A stretch of DNA of 64,000 bases, from NCBI GenBank assembly GCA_008360955.1, contig LUCM01011144.1, positions 1 to 64,000 of the forward strand, written 5' to 3'. The stretch comes from Fasciolopsis buskii. Its lineage: Eukaryota; Platyhelminthes; Trematoda; Plagiorchiida; Fasciolidae. Made by a program: the position numbers and the translations under genes. The notes under the pieces were generated by a model. It ran no database searches and had not been told where the DNA came from. It saw only the letters and a program-made list of their open reading frames with translations. This document shows, in pieces, positions 1 through 10,032 of this stretch (its first letter is position 1; each line of letters opens with the position of its first letter).

Positions 1-254
1 AACGTAAGGCAGGAGACTTTACCGCTCCTAAGATAAGCCAGTCCACCAAGACTGCCCCTTCGCAGCTCTTAAACTTCGTTCGTGAAGCGCACGTTGGAAG
101 ATGGACGCAGCATGTCGCAACTCCCACAAGAGGAAAGAACACTCCCGACGTTCTATTCATCCACTGTTTCCATGATGCTGGTACCTCCGTGCTGGATAAC
201 TTTTCGGGTAGTAACCACAAGGAGGCCTCCTGCGTTCATCACATTCGTCCCTGA
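1..254 (+). pseudogene. LINE endonuclease C-terminal fragment (mirrored copy)
   Basis: The plus strand of the left arm encodes the last part of an APE-type LINE endonuclease. It reads through a PTRG motif and ends at an SDH-like motif (here SGSNHK), the usual close of this domain in CR1/Jockey-like elements. It stops at about 254. The identical sequence is on the minus strand of the right arm, where it continues into the N-terminal half of the domain. Confidence 0.6.
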
Positions 255-969
255 CCCCGAACATCTGCAACTACTACCCAGTCTTAGTGTCTCTTACAAA
301 TTGGCATACTGGGCTGTTTGACTGCCGCTATCCGGAGCCTTGAATAGTCTGACCGTTTCCTCTTTTCTGGCTCCCAAGAAGCTGCCGACATCTAATGTGC
401 AAGTTTGCACTCTATTATCGGCAAAATAACCCTCATGAAGCTAGACCCCAGGCAATTCAATTAGACAAAATCTGTAAATATGAGAAGGTTCATAAACCGG
501 GGTATATTTCCGCGAAATAATGGAAAGATGTCACTTAAGCAGTGTTGCAATGGTAAGGGACTGGCAACCACCCTGTATTGCACCGCTAGTGATTGACTGG
601 GGTTGTGACGCTCTTTCTTTGATACTGGCGACTTGAGAGCGGCCTTTGATGTAGGAATTCGCCAAGGGTAAAGCGGATTCTCTAATCCATGGAATTTGAT
701 TTGCATTTACAACCGTTCATGGGAAACGCGGTCAAAACTTTGGTCATGTTGAGGAAGATTATTATAATGGCTTTTCCATCATTAGCACTTGGAATAAACA
801 AATCAAAATGCAAATTGGCAGGACGTACAAGATCTATGCTCAAGGACACCAGGCTGGGATTCACCACTTAGGTCGTATGTGAGAAATACAGTTTTCTGTT
901 TACTGATAAACCTCTCCATGAATCTGGCCAAGGTGGGTGTGTGGTTTTTTGAACGGTTGTTCTGTGGAC
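1..969. repeat. Left arm of large perfect inverted repeat
   Basis: Every position x in this arm pairs with position 2404-x in the right arm. The two ends I checked base by base match (1-28 with 2376-2403, and 954-969 with 1435-1450), and five mirrored reading frames give identical translations. The arm reaches the window edge, so its true outer end is unknown. It carries LINE fragments on both strands. Confidence 0.95.
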
Positions 970-1335
970 AGTACAGCAGCCCATTTTTATGGACGGGAAA
1001 TATGGTGGAGGCTTTCCGCTGAAAGGGAAATACCCCAGTCGACATGAAAGTAGTAAACAGGCTTAACAATAGAAGTACACTGTCGGGTTTGCCGAAGCGG
1101 AATAGTCCAGGGAGGACATCTTCCGAATCACGTCGGTCAGTTCGTTGGATAACGGTGTTTGGTCTGTTAGCTTGATAAGCCGTGGGGTCAGTAGTGGGTT
1201 TGGAGGAGAAGTGCGATTTAAAAGCCCCAGTAGTTTCCTGCGGATCATCGAGCTGCTGGCTGTTGTATGTGATGCACACAAGGCAACTGATTTATTGTAA
1301 ATAGTGAAGGACCGCAGAAGTCTAGCCACATGCAT
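461..1335 (-). pseudogene. LINE reverse transcriptase fragment, frameshifted
   Basis: On the minus strand from about 1335 down to 461 there is a decayed non-LTR reverse transcriptase. The linker before the RT comes first (CASH motif, about 1335-1063). The fingers follow, with STGVFP and IFPVHKNG (about 1070-990), then a palm segment that needs frame changes. The reading frame spans the spacer and enters the left arm, so the spacer is continuous with this copy. Resemblance to CR1/Jockey-like LINEs is by eye. Stops and frameshifts make it non-functional. Confidence 0.6.
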
Positions 1336-1434
1336 GCCGGGATTCGATTGCCAAAGAGCAGTGTGCTCCTGCTAAAATGTTGATCCCCGGACGTGGAAAC
1401 CAGGTGGCTCTGAGGTGAATCCATCCTAAGTACG

Positions 1435-1943
1435 GTCCACAGAACAACCGTTCAAAAAACCACACACCCACCTTGGCCAGATTCATGGAGAGGTTTATCA
1501 GTAAACAGAAAACTGTATTTCTCACATACGACCTAAGTGGTGAATCCCAGCCTGGTGTCCTTGAGCATAGATCTTGTACGTCCTGCCAATTTGCATTTTG
1601 ATTTGTTTATTCCAAGTGCTAATGATGGAAAAGCCATTATAATAATCTTCCTCAACATGACCAAAGTTTTGACCGCGTTTCCCATGAACGGTTGTAAATG
1701 CAAATCAAATTCCATGGATTAGAGAATCCGCTTTACCCTTGGCGAATTCCTACATCAAAGGCCGCTCTCAAGTCGCCAGTATCAAAGAAAGAGCGTCACA
1801 ACCCCAGTCAATCACTAGCGGTGCAATACAGGGTGGTTGCCAGTCCCTTACCATTGCAACACTGCTTAAGTGACATCTTTCCATTATTTCGCGGAAATAT
1901 ACCCCGGTTTATGAACCTTCTCATATTTACAGATTTTGTCTAA
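1435..1943 (+). pseudogene. LINE reverse transcriptase fragment (mirrored copy)
   Basis: This is the right-arm mirror of the RT palm region. It begins abruptly at the arm boundary, in the middle of the fingers domain, and lacks the upstream linker that the minus-strand copy has in the spacer. It runs tail-to-tail into the endonuclease fragment on the opposite strand. Confidence 0.55.
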
Positions 1944-2403
1944 TTGAATTGCCTGGGGTCTAGCTTCATGAGGGTTATTTTGCCGATAATAGAGTGCAAA
2001 CTTGCACATTAGATGTCGGCAGCTTCTTGGGAGCCAGAAAAGAGGAAACGGTCAGACTATTCAAGGCTCCGGATAGCGGCAGTCAAACAGCCCAGTATGC
2101 CAATTTGTAAGAGACACTAAGACTGGGTAGTAGTTGCAGATGTTCGGGGTCAGGGACGAATGTGATGAACGCAGGAGGCCTCCTTGTGGTTACTACCCGA
2201 AAAGTTATCCAGCACGGAGGTACCAGCATCATGGAAACAGTGGATGAATAGAACGTCGGGAGTGTTCTTTCCTCTTGTGGGAGTTGCGACATGCTGCGTC
2301 CATCTTCCAACGTGCGCTTCACGAACGAAGTTTAAGAGCTGCGAAGGGGCAGTCTTGGTGGACTGGCTTATCTTAGGAGCGGTAAAGTCTCCTGCCTTAC
2401 GTT
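1435..2403. repeat. Right arm of large perfect inverted repeat
   Basis: This is the reverse complement of 1-969, separated from it by an asymmetric spacer at 970-1434. The match stops at 1435: just inside it the two arms read differently. At the outer side the right arm continues into unique LINE endonuclease sequence at 2404, whereas the left arm is cut by the window edge. Confidence 0.95.
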
Positions 2404-2990
2404 TTTCTTCTATATGGATGGACACAAGGAGGTCGAACCCCCTGATGAGTTGCGAAACCTGAAAATTGTTTGACGATGGAGGTCGGTGAACGCACTAGAG
2501 GGTTACATGTACGAAAAGAAGGTCACAAGCTGCCGGGGGAAATGCCTAGCACTGGAGGTCAAAAGGAAAACTGGGGAATTTTTGTTTAACGCAAGGCAAG
2601 GAACCATCTCCATGCCGGTTGGTTCGGTGCGTTAGAAAGGAATTTCAATCACTCAGAAGTACTTCGTTTATGGATGAGTAGGCCGTTAACCACGTTTCAG
2701 TGATTAGAACAATGTCATAAGAGTGGTTTTGCAAAACGCGTCTCGGGGTTCCAATTTTACTTAGAAGAGACCTCTCTAGACAGAGTCAGAGACACTTTGG
2801 ACGTACAGTCAATGTTGAGTAGTTTAGCGGGAAGGCCAACAGACGGGTGTGTGGCCTGGTGAGCCAAAGTAAAGCACGGAAGAGGCGATGAATTTAAATT
2901 TGACGTATTGGGCTTGGAAGGAACATCGTAAGGGTCTGAGGACGGGTTGATATGTCCCCCAATTGAATGGCACGCGGACCAGGTCAACAA
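2150..2990 (-). pseudogene. LINE APE-type endonuclease domain, broken
   Basis: Read on the minus strand from 2990, this stretch gives a LINE endonuclease domain in pieces. The N-terminal half carries an ITETWL motif with the catalytic-type Glu at about 2690-2715. The C-terminal half, from 2425 to 2150, ends in the SDH-like SGSNHK motif. At least one in-frame stop and a frame change separate the halves. A normal element would have the reverse transcriptase downstream in the same sense. Here the next RT piece is in the opposite orientation, so the element was rearranged. Confidence 0.65.
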
Positions 2991-4312
2991 TCACAAAAAG
3001 TGGAAAATGGTCCAACCCTCTGCTGATTTGATCTTTACACTCTACGCGTAACACCTCGGCGGAAGTAAGTAGTATGAAACAAACCTTGCCAAATTTCAGC
3101 GTTACTCCCGAGAAATATTTTACACCTTGTTGAGAAAAAATAACATGGACAACTCCTCTTACGGGCGCCACGCCTCCTAGTGGTCTATCTTCTATCTTGC
3201 TTTACGAGGGCTTTCTTATATGCCCGTACTTTTTTTTTACTTATCTTTTCCTGTTCAGCTGTACCGTTTGGATATGCAAGATACTGGGTCTTTTTTACCC
3301 GCTTTCCGACACCGTCATACTTCATTTCTGGTCTCCCGCTTCCTGTGGTAATAATATGGTAACATTATATATTTCTCGACATCCGGTTGGGCATGCTCAA
3401 GGCAAGATTTTCGTCACATGCAGGCTGCCCTACTATCCGTGTACATTGCATTTCGTTCTATACCACACTTTGGATGACCTAACGTTATACTTCCACTTTC
3501 CACCCAAGGAGCAAATCCAATATGACTTATGCATTGCTTCTGGCTAGGTTGTACGCCGCCTTGAAATTCTGATAAAATTGGTCTCGCTGTGACCGCTTTA
3601 ATCATGGATGCCTCCCTCACACTCAAGCATAGACTAACCGCCCTTTACTTCTTTAGCTCAACCTTAAAAGTAATTTGTGGAACCAGCCGCCTTTGCTCGA
3701 AATACGCCACCTTTGTTTCAACGAAGACTTGAATTACCTTACCGACTTGCAGCGCTACTTGACGTCTGTCAACTGTTAATGACCCTACTCCGGTCAAGTT
3801 GAGTTATGTTTGTAATGGAGATGATTGCATTCCCACCGCTGATTTACATTCCTTATCTATGCAACGTTCGTTCAAAAGCTCCAACTCGGCGGCAGATTAG
3901 TTTGACTTCTTCAGCTTCACACTCTTATCTTTTGGGGTTTGCCCTCCAGAGAACGTTCAGTGCTCTCCAGAAGCTGCTATCTTGCTTTTTGCACATCGTC
4001 ACTTTTGCGGTTAACGCTGGGCTACTACTTGGCCTTGTGCATGCACCAATGTAGGATTTATCAGATGATTTTTGATCGTTGGTGAACTAATAGGTAGCTC
4101 ACTGGCATTGAACTAGTTCTTTTCAGTCTTTTCTGGGTATCTGGTACATATATCGTCTACAGCTTACCGGTGTGAGCAGGCATAAGCAATGCAAAGCAAA
4201 AAGTGCGTCCCAAGTTCAAAGCCAAATTGGTTTCTAGGCTCGAAGACACCGCATTATAGAATTCGCTGATGTTCGAACATAAGCAAGCATTGAATATCAG
4301 GTCTAGGAGGCT
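2991..4312. other. No recognisable gene
   Basis: Open frames at 3197-3547 (+), 3806-4054 (+) and 2824-3171 (-) have no motif I recognise. The minus one may be the 5' part of the LINE whose endonuclease follows at 2990. The rest shows no clear structure. Confidence 0.5.
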
Positions 4313-4601
4313 TGTGGCGGAACACGGATTTGTACCTCCGGATCACTTGTTTAACGGAACGTTGACCGCCCAGCGCGGTCGCCATTTGCGCCTTGCTTAC
4401 GCACGCCCCGCTCGAGCACCACTGTCAAAATGAACTCAGCCATTTACCATTTTCGACTGTCCATTCTTTTTGCTGATCGAGTTTCTAAGTTGTCGGAATT
4501 TAAATCATAGATAACCGAGTAATTGGGATGCATAACGAGGTCACATCGGTTGAGAGCAAGCAAGCGTAATACGAGATCCGCGCCGTAACAATCGGTTTAC
4601 A
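4313..4601 (+). repeat. 5' LTR of CsRn1-like element
   Basis: It begins TGTGGCGG and ends TTTACA, with TG...CA termini as expected. It is 289 bp, the same length as the solo LTR at 9744-10032. Against the 3' LTR I count about seven substitutions over some 225 aligned bases, plus a roughly 36-bp gap near the end. Confidence 0.85.
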
Positions 4602-4604
4602 AAT

Positions 4605-4622
4605 TGGTGAGCCCGATGTGAT
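4605..4622 (+). other. Primer-binding site, tRNA-Trp type
   Basis: Three bases after the LTR end, TGGTGAGCCCGATGTGAT resembles the complement of a tRNA-Trp 3' end, with a few mismatches. Priming by tRNA-Trp is a known hallmark of the CsRn1 lineage of Ty3/gypsy elements. Confidence 0.6.
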
Positions 4623-5600
4623 TGACTGTTCAGGTGAGTCGTTTTGCTGCCGCCATTTTTGCCAATTGTTTTTTCTTCACCGGTTGGTTTCACTGTTGTT
4701 TTTTGTTGCCGAATACTCTTTCGGGTTAATTTTTACTGGCTGGTTTTTTCTATCCGCAGCTGTCAGCACGTTTTCACGTCGTTTTTCCATGTGCGGTGCT
4801 ACGTTGACGGAACAAAAACCATCGCAAGACCCAACATTGGGGGCCGTGCTCTTGGGTGTGCCTTTCTTTTCGTCATCCAATCCTCAAATCCGGTTTGCTT
4901 CAGTTGAACTAGGATTGGAGAAACACGAGATAACCGGCAACAACGGTAATTTAGATGTGTCTAGCCGTTTTCATCCGGATGTAACCCTATAGGTTAGGGA
5001 CGTCCGAGTATCTTCGCGCAGGTACAAAACGCTGGATGAGGCCGTCATGGCTCAAACGGGACTTACTGTAGATCAACGGATCCAGCAGTCACTTTAAGGA
5101 GGTAGGATTGTGAGTAGGAATCCATCAGAGCTATTGCGGGGAATGCGGCATCTTAGAGGTGCACCGTTCGGCGGCAATCCGACGTTAAGAAAGCTCTGGC
5201 CTCAACGGCGCCAATCGCATTCGCCGCATTTGTCTGGTTCTGTCCCTAAGTATTGAAGAGTTGACAGCAAAAATCGCTGATGACAACACGTCGGGCTATA
5301 GCTCGGGCTTCACAGCACCGAAAGCATTTCCGCTTCTGCAAAGCCTCATTGTTACCTTCACAGGACGAATTACCAACTATCTTTAACGGGGTCTACGTGC
5401 CGTTACAGCGGCTAAAATTTGATGGAGAGCGGCTGAGGTCGCTTCAGCCTACATCGTTTGAGACAGTGTAGCCCATCAACAAATCGACAATTCTCGTCAT
5501 CTACGGAAGGTTACTGTAAATATCTTAACCACTTCGGCGCCTCAACAAAAAAGATGTAGCCCGGAGTGCACATTCCCAAGTAAGAAGAAAGAAAACTGAG
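4618..5600 (+). pseudogene. Decayed gag of CsRn1-like element
   Basis: The first open stretch (4618-4992) ends in sequence resembling the capsid start of this element family, with F-x-x-VE, KHEITG and a trailing region. Downstream frames break repeatedly. Near 5555-5595 a CSPECTFPS segment looks like the last part of the CHCC-type zinc knuckle found in CsRn1-like Gag. No intact gag exists. Confidence 0.5.
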
Positions 5601-5639
5601 ATTCCGGTTCGCGGTCGCGGCACGCGACTCCGGGCCACC

Positions 5640-5985
5640 TACCAACTTTCGCTTACTTATCTTCAAGGACTTGACGACTAATAAACTATTCCCGGGGGAT
5701 ACAAGTACGGACGCTAGTTTAGTCCCTTGCGACCCGAATAATTTGACCCTTGCACAGAGAGAGACGCTATGAGCTGCAAACGTACATCGTCTCCCCACTC
5801 GATCTGGCCTTGAATCGTACGCTTCGTTGCGTATTCATCGCCGCCGGCATACCACAACCTATCACTGACATAGACTTCCTCCAGCAGCTCAAGTTGCTGG
5901 TCGAGGCTCGGCACAGAAAAATAGTAGACCATCAAGCGTAACTGGAAGCGACCGGCTCGTACACTGTCATCAACCGGATCGCAAA
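5640..5985 (+). pseudogene. Decayed retropepsin domain
   Basis: A broken frame shows a degraded active-site region (GDTSTD at about 5695-5712, in place of a VDTGA-like motif). The open stretch 5750-5941 then shows the C-terminal pattern of this protease (CVFIAAG, DIDFLQQ, HRKIVD). The catalytic motif is damaged. Confidence 0.5.
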
Positions 5986-5993
5986 TCAGTACG

Positions 5994-6830
5994 TTGAATC
6001 GCCATTCAAACAGCTATACAACGAGCCATTTCGCGACCACCCGGACATGCTACGATGCACTTCTACCTCCCATCGTCACAGCTAAGGTCACCCACCATAT
6101 GGAAACCACAGGACCCCAAAAATTTGGTCGGCCTATTCCCCTGGCTTCTGACATATTAGTCCTAGCCAGGGAAGAATTCGACCACAAGTTAGAACTGGGC
6201 ATCATCCAGCCCACCATTAATCCTTGGGCCTCTACTCTTCAGACAGTCCCCAAGTCCAGTGGCAGCCGGCTACCCTGAGAAGACTATGGAGCACTTAAAA
6301 TGGCCACCATTTCCTATTGGGACCCAATTACCTATGCAAAAGACCTCAGTTATTCGCCGTCTGGTTAGGTCTTCCGCTGCATAGATTTAAAAGGGCCTTA
6401 TAATCAGACCCCTTAGAGGCGACCGGCGTACAAAAATCGGCGGCGACCATGCCATCTCGACTGTTCGAGTTTGTGAGGATGCCCCCCGGGGATCAGCAAG
6501 TCGGTTGAAATCTTCCGAAGTAATATGAACGAGGTCACACTCGGTTTTCGAGAATATTAATCTTTACCTGGACGACATGTTAGTTGCAAGCCACTCGGTG
6601 GAGCAATACCCCGCTCATCTGCGTGTCCTTTTCAACCGACTCAGTCAACTTGGCACAAGGATTTGCGCCTCCAAATGTGAGCTTGGGTAAACCAGCTTCA
6701 TACTCTCAGGTCAAATCGTTTCGCTTTCAGGTATAGTTCCGTTTCCGGATGAGGTCATTGGTGTTCGGGACTACCCAGAGCCCCAGTTTAGTCAATAATT
6801 ACGACAGTTTCTCGACCCGGTCAACTTCCG
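5994..6830 (+). pseudogene. Ty3/gypsy reverse transcriptase, frameshifted
   Basis: The fingers start at 5994-6278 with HHMETTGP, EFDHKLELGII and NPWAS, typical of Ty3/gypsy RT. The palm is interrupted by stops around 6280-6560. The YLDD active-site motif is readable at about 6568-6579 (LYLDDMLVASHS), followed by the primer-grip-side ASKCELG at about 6667. Its counterparts in family members lie in one long frame; here several frames are needed. Confidence 0.8.
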
Positions 6831-6848
6831 TCGGCCTTTCTTCATCAG

Positions 6849-7424
6849 TTGTGCAGAAACAATTACTCCCTTTCAAACATGTTATGGGGAGTTAGACATA
6901 AATTGGCATTCCCCGACTCTACAAAACAGACATTCGTTTCCTTTAGGGCCGCTATCATCAAAATAGCGCTACCCAGAAATCCCGACCTCCCAGACCTCAA
7001 ACCCCCGATAACCGAAGACTCAGACACTTCAGTCGTAGCTATAATTCAACAGTGCGTCGGTGGTTCTTGGAAGCCCTCAGCATTCTTTCCCGAGAGACTG
7101 CACCCGGAAGAATCTAGACACAGCACATTCGGCGGGCAGTTGATTTCCACCTACCCTGCTATCCGGCACCTTGAACACGCATTAAAAAGCCACTTATTCA
7201 AGATGTTCACAGATCAAAAACCACTGGTATATGCGTTGCATTCAGCCTACGATCGGTACTCACCACGTGAAGTCAGACACTTAGACAGTTTCATAGTTCA
7301 ATGTGAGCATACGACGTCTCTGAGGCAGAAAACTGCGGTTTTTAGGTACTTTTCCATACATCCCGGTGTGATTTGTCTACTGCGCCGACCATTATTCTCG
7401 ATTGCGTGGCAGGGGCCCAAGTGA
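6849..7424 (+). pseudogene. Ty3/gypsy RNase H domain
   Basis: A 191-residue open frame covers most of RNase H: DTSVVAIIQQ, then AFFPERLHPEESRHSTF, then FTDQKPLVYAL (normally TDHKPL) and HLDSFI. Residues expected as acidic ligands are partly changed, so activity is unlikely. The frame runs out about 450 bp before the 3' LTR, where an integrase should follow. Confidence 0.75.
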
Positions 7425-7871
7425 TGGAAAATGATATTGACCGACTTCGACGAGTAGGCTCCTTAAACTTGGCAGTTGTTGAATACAATTCTTTGCGACT
7501 TATGAAAAAGTCATCCAAAGCCGGCGGTGCCAGCAGCTCATAGTTGTCCCACACTTCTTGTTTCACACAACATAGCCCACCTAAATATAACTTTTTCCGT
7601 GGTTCTATGTTAAACATGGAACAGCGTGAGTAGTTGAAATTAGATCCCTTGTTGTTCCTACGCATAAGAGCAAACCTGGTGCTTTTAAAAGTTATTATTA
7701 CTGGGGACAGCTGCATCCCCAAACCTCGTGTCAGAAAGCCAACAACAAAAGGGCAAATCATTTTTCCCTTGGAATGCCATGCCTGAGTACATAGAAATCC
7801 AGAAGTTTTCGGCTTGTTCTGCATAAGCCTAATCAAAGCCTTTCTCCGATGGTCTTCTAAGAGGAGCCCCC

Positions 7872-8124
7872 TATGGCGAAACATGGATTTGTACCTCCGG
7901 ATCACTTGTTTAACGGAACGTTGACCGCCCAGCGCGGTCGCCATTTGCGCCTTGCTCACGCACGCCCCGCTCGAGCACCACTGTCAAAATGAACTCAGCC
8001 ATTTACCATTTTCGACTGTCCATTCCTTTTGCTGGTCGAGTTTCTAAGTTGTCGGCATTTAAATCATAGATAACCGAGTAATTGGGATGCATAACGAGGC
8101 CGCGATAATACAACCGGTTTTACA
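7872..8124 (+). repeat. 3' LTR of CsRn1-like element
   Basis: It starts TATGGCGA, with the TG dinucleotide mutated to TA, and ends TTTTACA. It is shorter than the 5' LTR because of a deletion near its end. It is otherwise nearly identical to 4313-4545. Confidence 0.85.
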
Positions 8125-8168
8125 GGTTGAAACAGCAGGATTTATGACCGCCGTTTGCGAAAATCGGA

Positions 8169-8696
8169 GTGGTTTGCTTAATGATTAGGCAGCAAGTATC
8201 ACCTCCATATTTGGAGTGCAAAGGAGCAGTTCAATGTACACCGGAGCAAGCATATTTCAGAAAACAAAAGTCAGCTGAGGCAGTGATTCCTCGAGCCCTC
8301 GTGCTACATAATTACGTAACACATGGTGGATCCGAATTATTTTCTTACGCAAGTCTAAAGGAGCAACAGGCCAAAGTTTTCAAAGTCTTCTGGAAATTCA
8401 GAGAACTTTGGTCAGGCAAACGACAGATTGATTGCAAGGGTGATTTTATTGGTCGTCTGATTAACCAAGAACAACACGAACACCACGAAATGCTACGCAA
8501 AATAAGAATTCAAATTTTACACGATTGGGGGCCAAAACCGCTTTTCGACTGGCTAAGCCCAATAAATATTTTAACAATCAAACTAGCAACACCCGCAACC
8601 CAGTATCACCGGGCAGCATCCAGTAGCTGGGCTTCGGCGGCGAAAACTTTGCGCAATTTCTTCAATGAAGTATCTCGCACAATCACGTGCGGTTAA
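8169..8696 (+). CDS. Unidentified 175-residue open frame
   Basis: I do not recognise this frame. It is the longest open frame between the LTR element and the SSR4 gene. The sequence is charged, with His/Glu-rich EQHEHHEM near residue 103 and a WASAAKTLRNFF segment near the end. No signal peptide, transmembrane segment or known catalytic motif stands out. It starts 45 bp after the 3' LTR, so it could be debris of another retroelement. Its length in this stop-rich region is mildly above chance. Confidence 0.25.
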   Translation: MVCLMIRQQVSPPYLECKGAVQCTPEQAYFRKQKSAEAVIPRALVLHNYVTHGGSELFSYASLKEQQAKVFKVFWKFRELWSGKRQIDCKGDFIGRLINQEQHEHHEMLRKIRIQILHDWGPKPLFDWLSPINILTIKLATPATQYHRAASSSWASAAKTLRNFFNEVSRTITCG

Positions 8697-9743
8697 CTCC
8701 AGACAGTAGCGCAGATACCATCGTAGAAAAGGACTGTCGGATCAAACTTTTGATCCAACTGAGAGGCGTATTCGGATCTTTGTCAGCCCTAAATTCAGCA
8801 TCGCTAAATAATAATGAAAACGATAAAAAGACAAAGGTCCGTTATTAGGTCAGATGCAAATCCCCAGGTACCTCCACGGGTCGGGCGCACCATGCGACAA
8901 ACGTGCGCATGATTAAGTGACTGAAGGTTAAAATCAGAACTGTCAGAATCATAGGGTATGTAGGGATAACGAGAAATTTTGACAGCTTCTCCAAGATCGT
9001 TTCTGTTGAATTGTCTAAATGCTCCAATGAAGGAAATTTTACTTGGAATAAACATTTGCGGCGAAGGCAAGACCCTCAGCCAAATTGCCAAATCGAATCT
9101 GAGTTATTTTCCACAATCAAAGATATCCACATTCTGGCCGTTACATGTGTCTTCGACTGACTTCCATAAGTGGCTGCTGCACTCTACTCCTGTCCTCTCC
9201 TCGCACACAATAATCGCAAGAAGAACGATAAGTTTTTGCCTGCTCCAGGCTCTCCTTTTCTCAGATCGATTCTCAGCAGATCGTTGACTTCTGGAGATGT
9301 GATCCTATACGTTCACGTGACTGAGCTAAAAAGAACTTGTTTAGGCTACACGTAACAATTACTGACGCTCAAATGTGAAGCCGACTCACGCAGCACGTAT
9401 CAATGGAACGGCCAGGTTAAGGGTAGAGGTAATTAACGTGACATGTTTGTTTTGGACTGGACAGTCAGTAGTGCACAAAAGTAAGAAGCTGGATGGGGCG
9501 ATGTACACCATGAGGGCATGCCAACCCTGTCAGCAGTAAACGGGGTTATCAGATGGAGGATGTCAGACTAATAGCTTGTGGGCGCAACGAATATAAAATC
9601 ATCAAGAGCTAAATTTGACAAGCTGGTACGAAGTACCAGTTCAGGCTGGATCACAGAACTTGCGGACCGAGCAAATAAGAGTCGGTGTTCGTGTGTGAAC
9701 GAGGCTCAGAGTTCCGCCACACTGGTTCGCTTCCTTTGGAGTC
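8697..9743. other. No recognisable gene
   Basis: Only short, unassignable frames are present, such as 8979-9287 (+) and 8804-9091 (-). No repeat shared with the rest of the window was noticed. Confidence 0.4.
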
Positions 9744-10032
9744 TGTAGACCGAATTGACCTACTGTGAATCTCGTATTACGTTTGCTGGTCCCTAACCCT
9801 TGTGACTACTTGTGCGTCACTCTTACTCGGCTCGGTACGACTGCAATACCAACAACCCTGACAATTGACCGGTTGGAGGAAAAGACAGCCGGAAGCGATA
9901 GCAGGCTGAGTACATTCTGAGAGCAGCGTGCGAGCGAAGCGTGCGTGAGTTACGCGCAAATGGCGACCGCGCCTGGCGGTCAACGTTCAGTTGGACAAGA
10001 TACCTGGGGGAACGAATCCGACTTCCGGTACG
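9744..10032 (-). repeat. Solo LTR of the CsRn1-like family
   Basis: Read on the minus strand it shares blocks with the LTRs at 4313 and 7872, for example GCGGTCGCCATTTGCGC and CGTAATACGAGAT. It ends TCGGTCTACA, matching TCGGTTTACA. Its 289-bp length equals the intact 5' LTR. It is clearly more diverged than the two LTRs are from each other. No primer-binding site follows, and no pol sequence precedes it. Confidence 0.7.

Larger units (their letters stand above)
4313..8124 (+). mobile_element. CsRn1-like Ty3/gypsy LTR retrotransposon, integrase-less
   Basis: Two direct LTR copies bracket decayed gag-pol in the usual Ty3/gypsy order: primer-binding site, gag, protease, reverse transcriptase, RNase H. 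No integrase remains; only about 450 bp separates the end of RNase H from the 3' LTR. The tRNA-Trp-like primer-binding site and the RT and RNase H character fit the CsRn1 group known from liver flukes. The flanking tetranucleotides GGCT (before) and GGTT (after) could be a target-site duplication with one change. Many stops show the copy is dead. Family assignment is by remembered resemblance. Confidence 0.8.

Noticed and set aside
1..2403. Twin-priming inversion of a LINE
   Set aside because: Twin priming predicts head-to-head fragments without duplication; here the join is tail-to-tail and both pieces are present twice.
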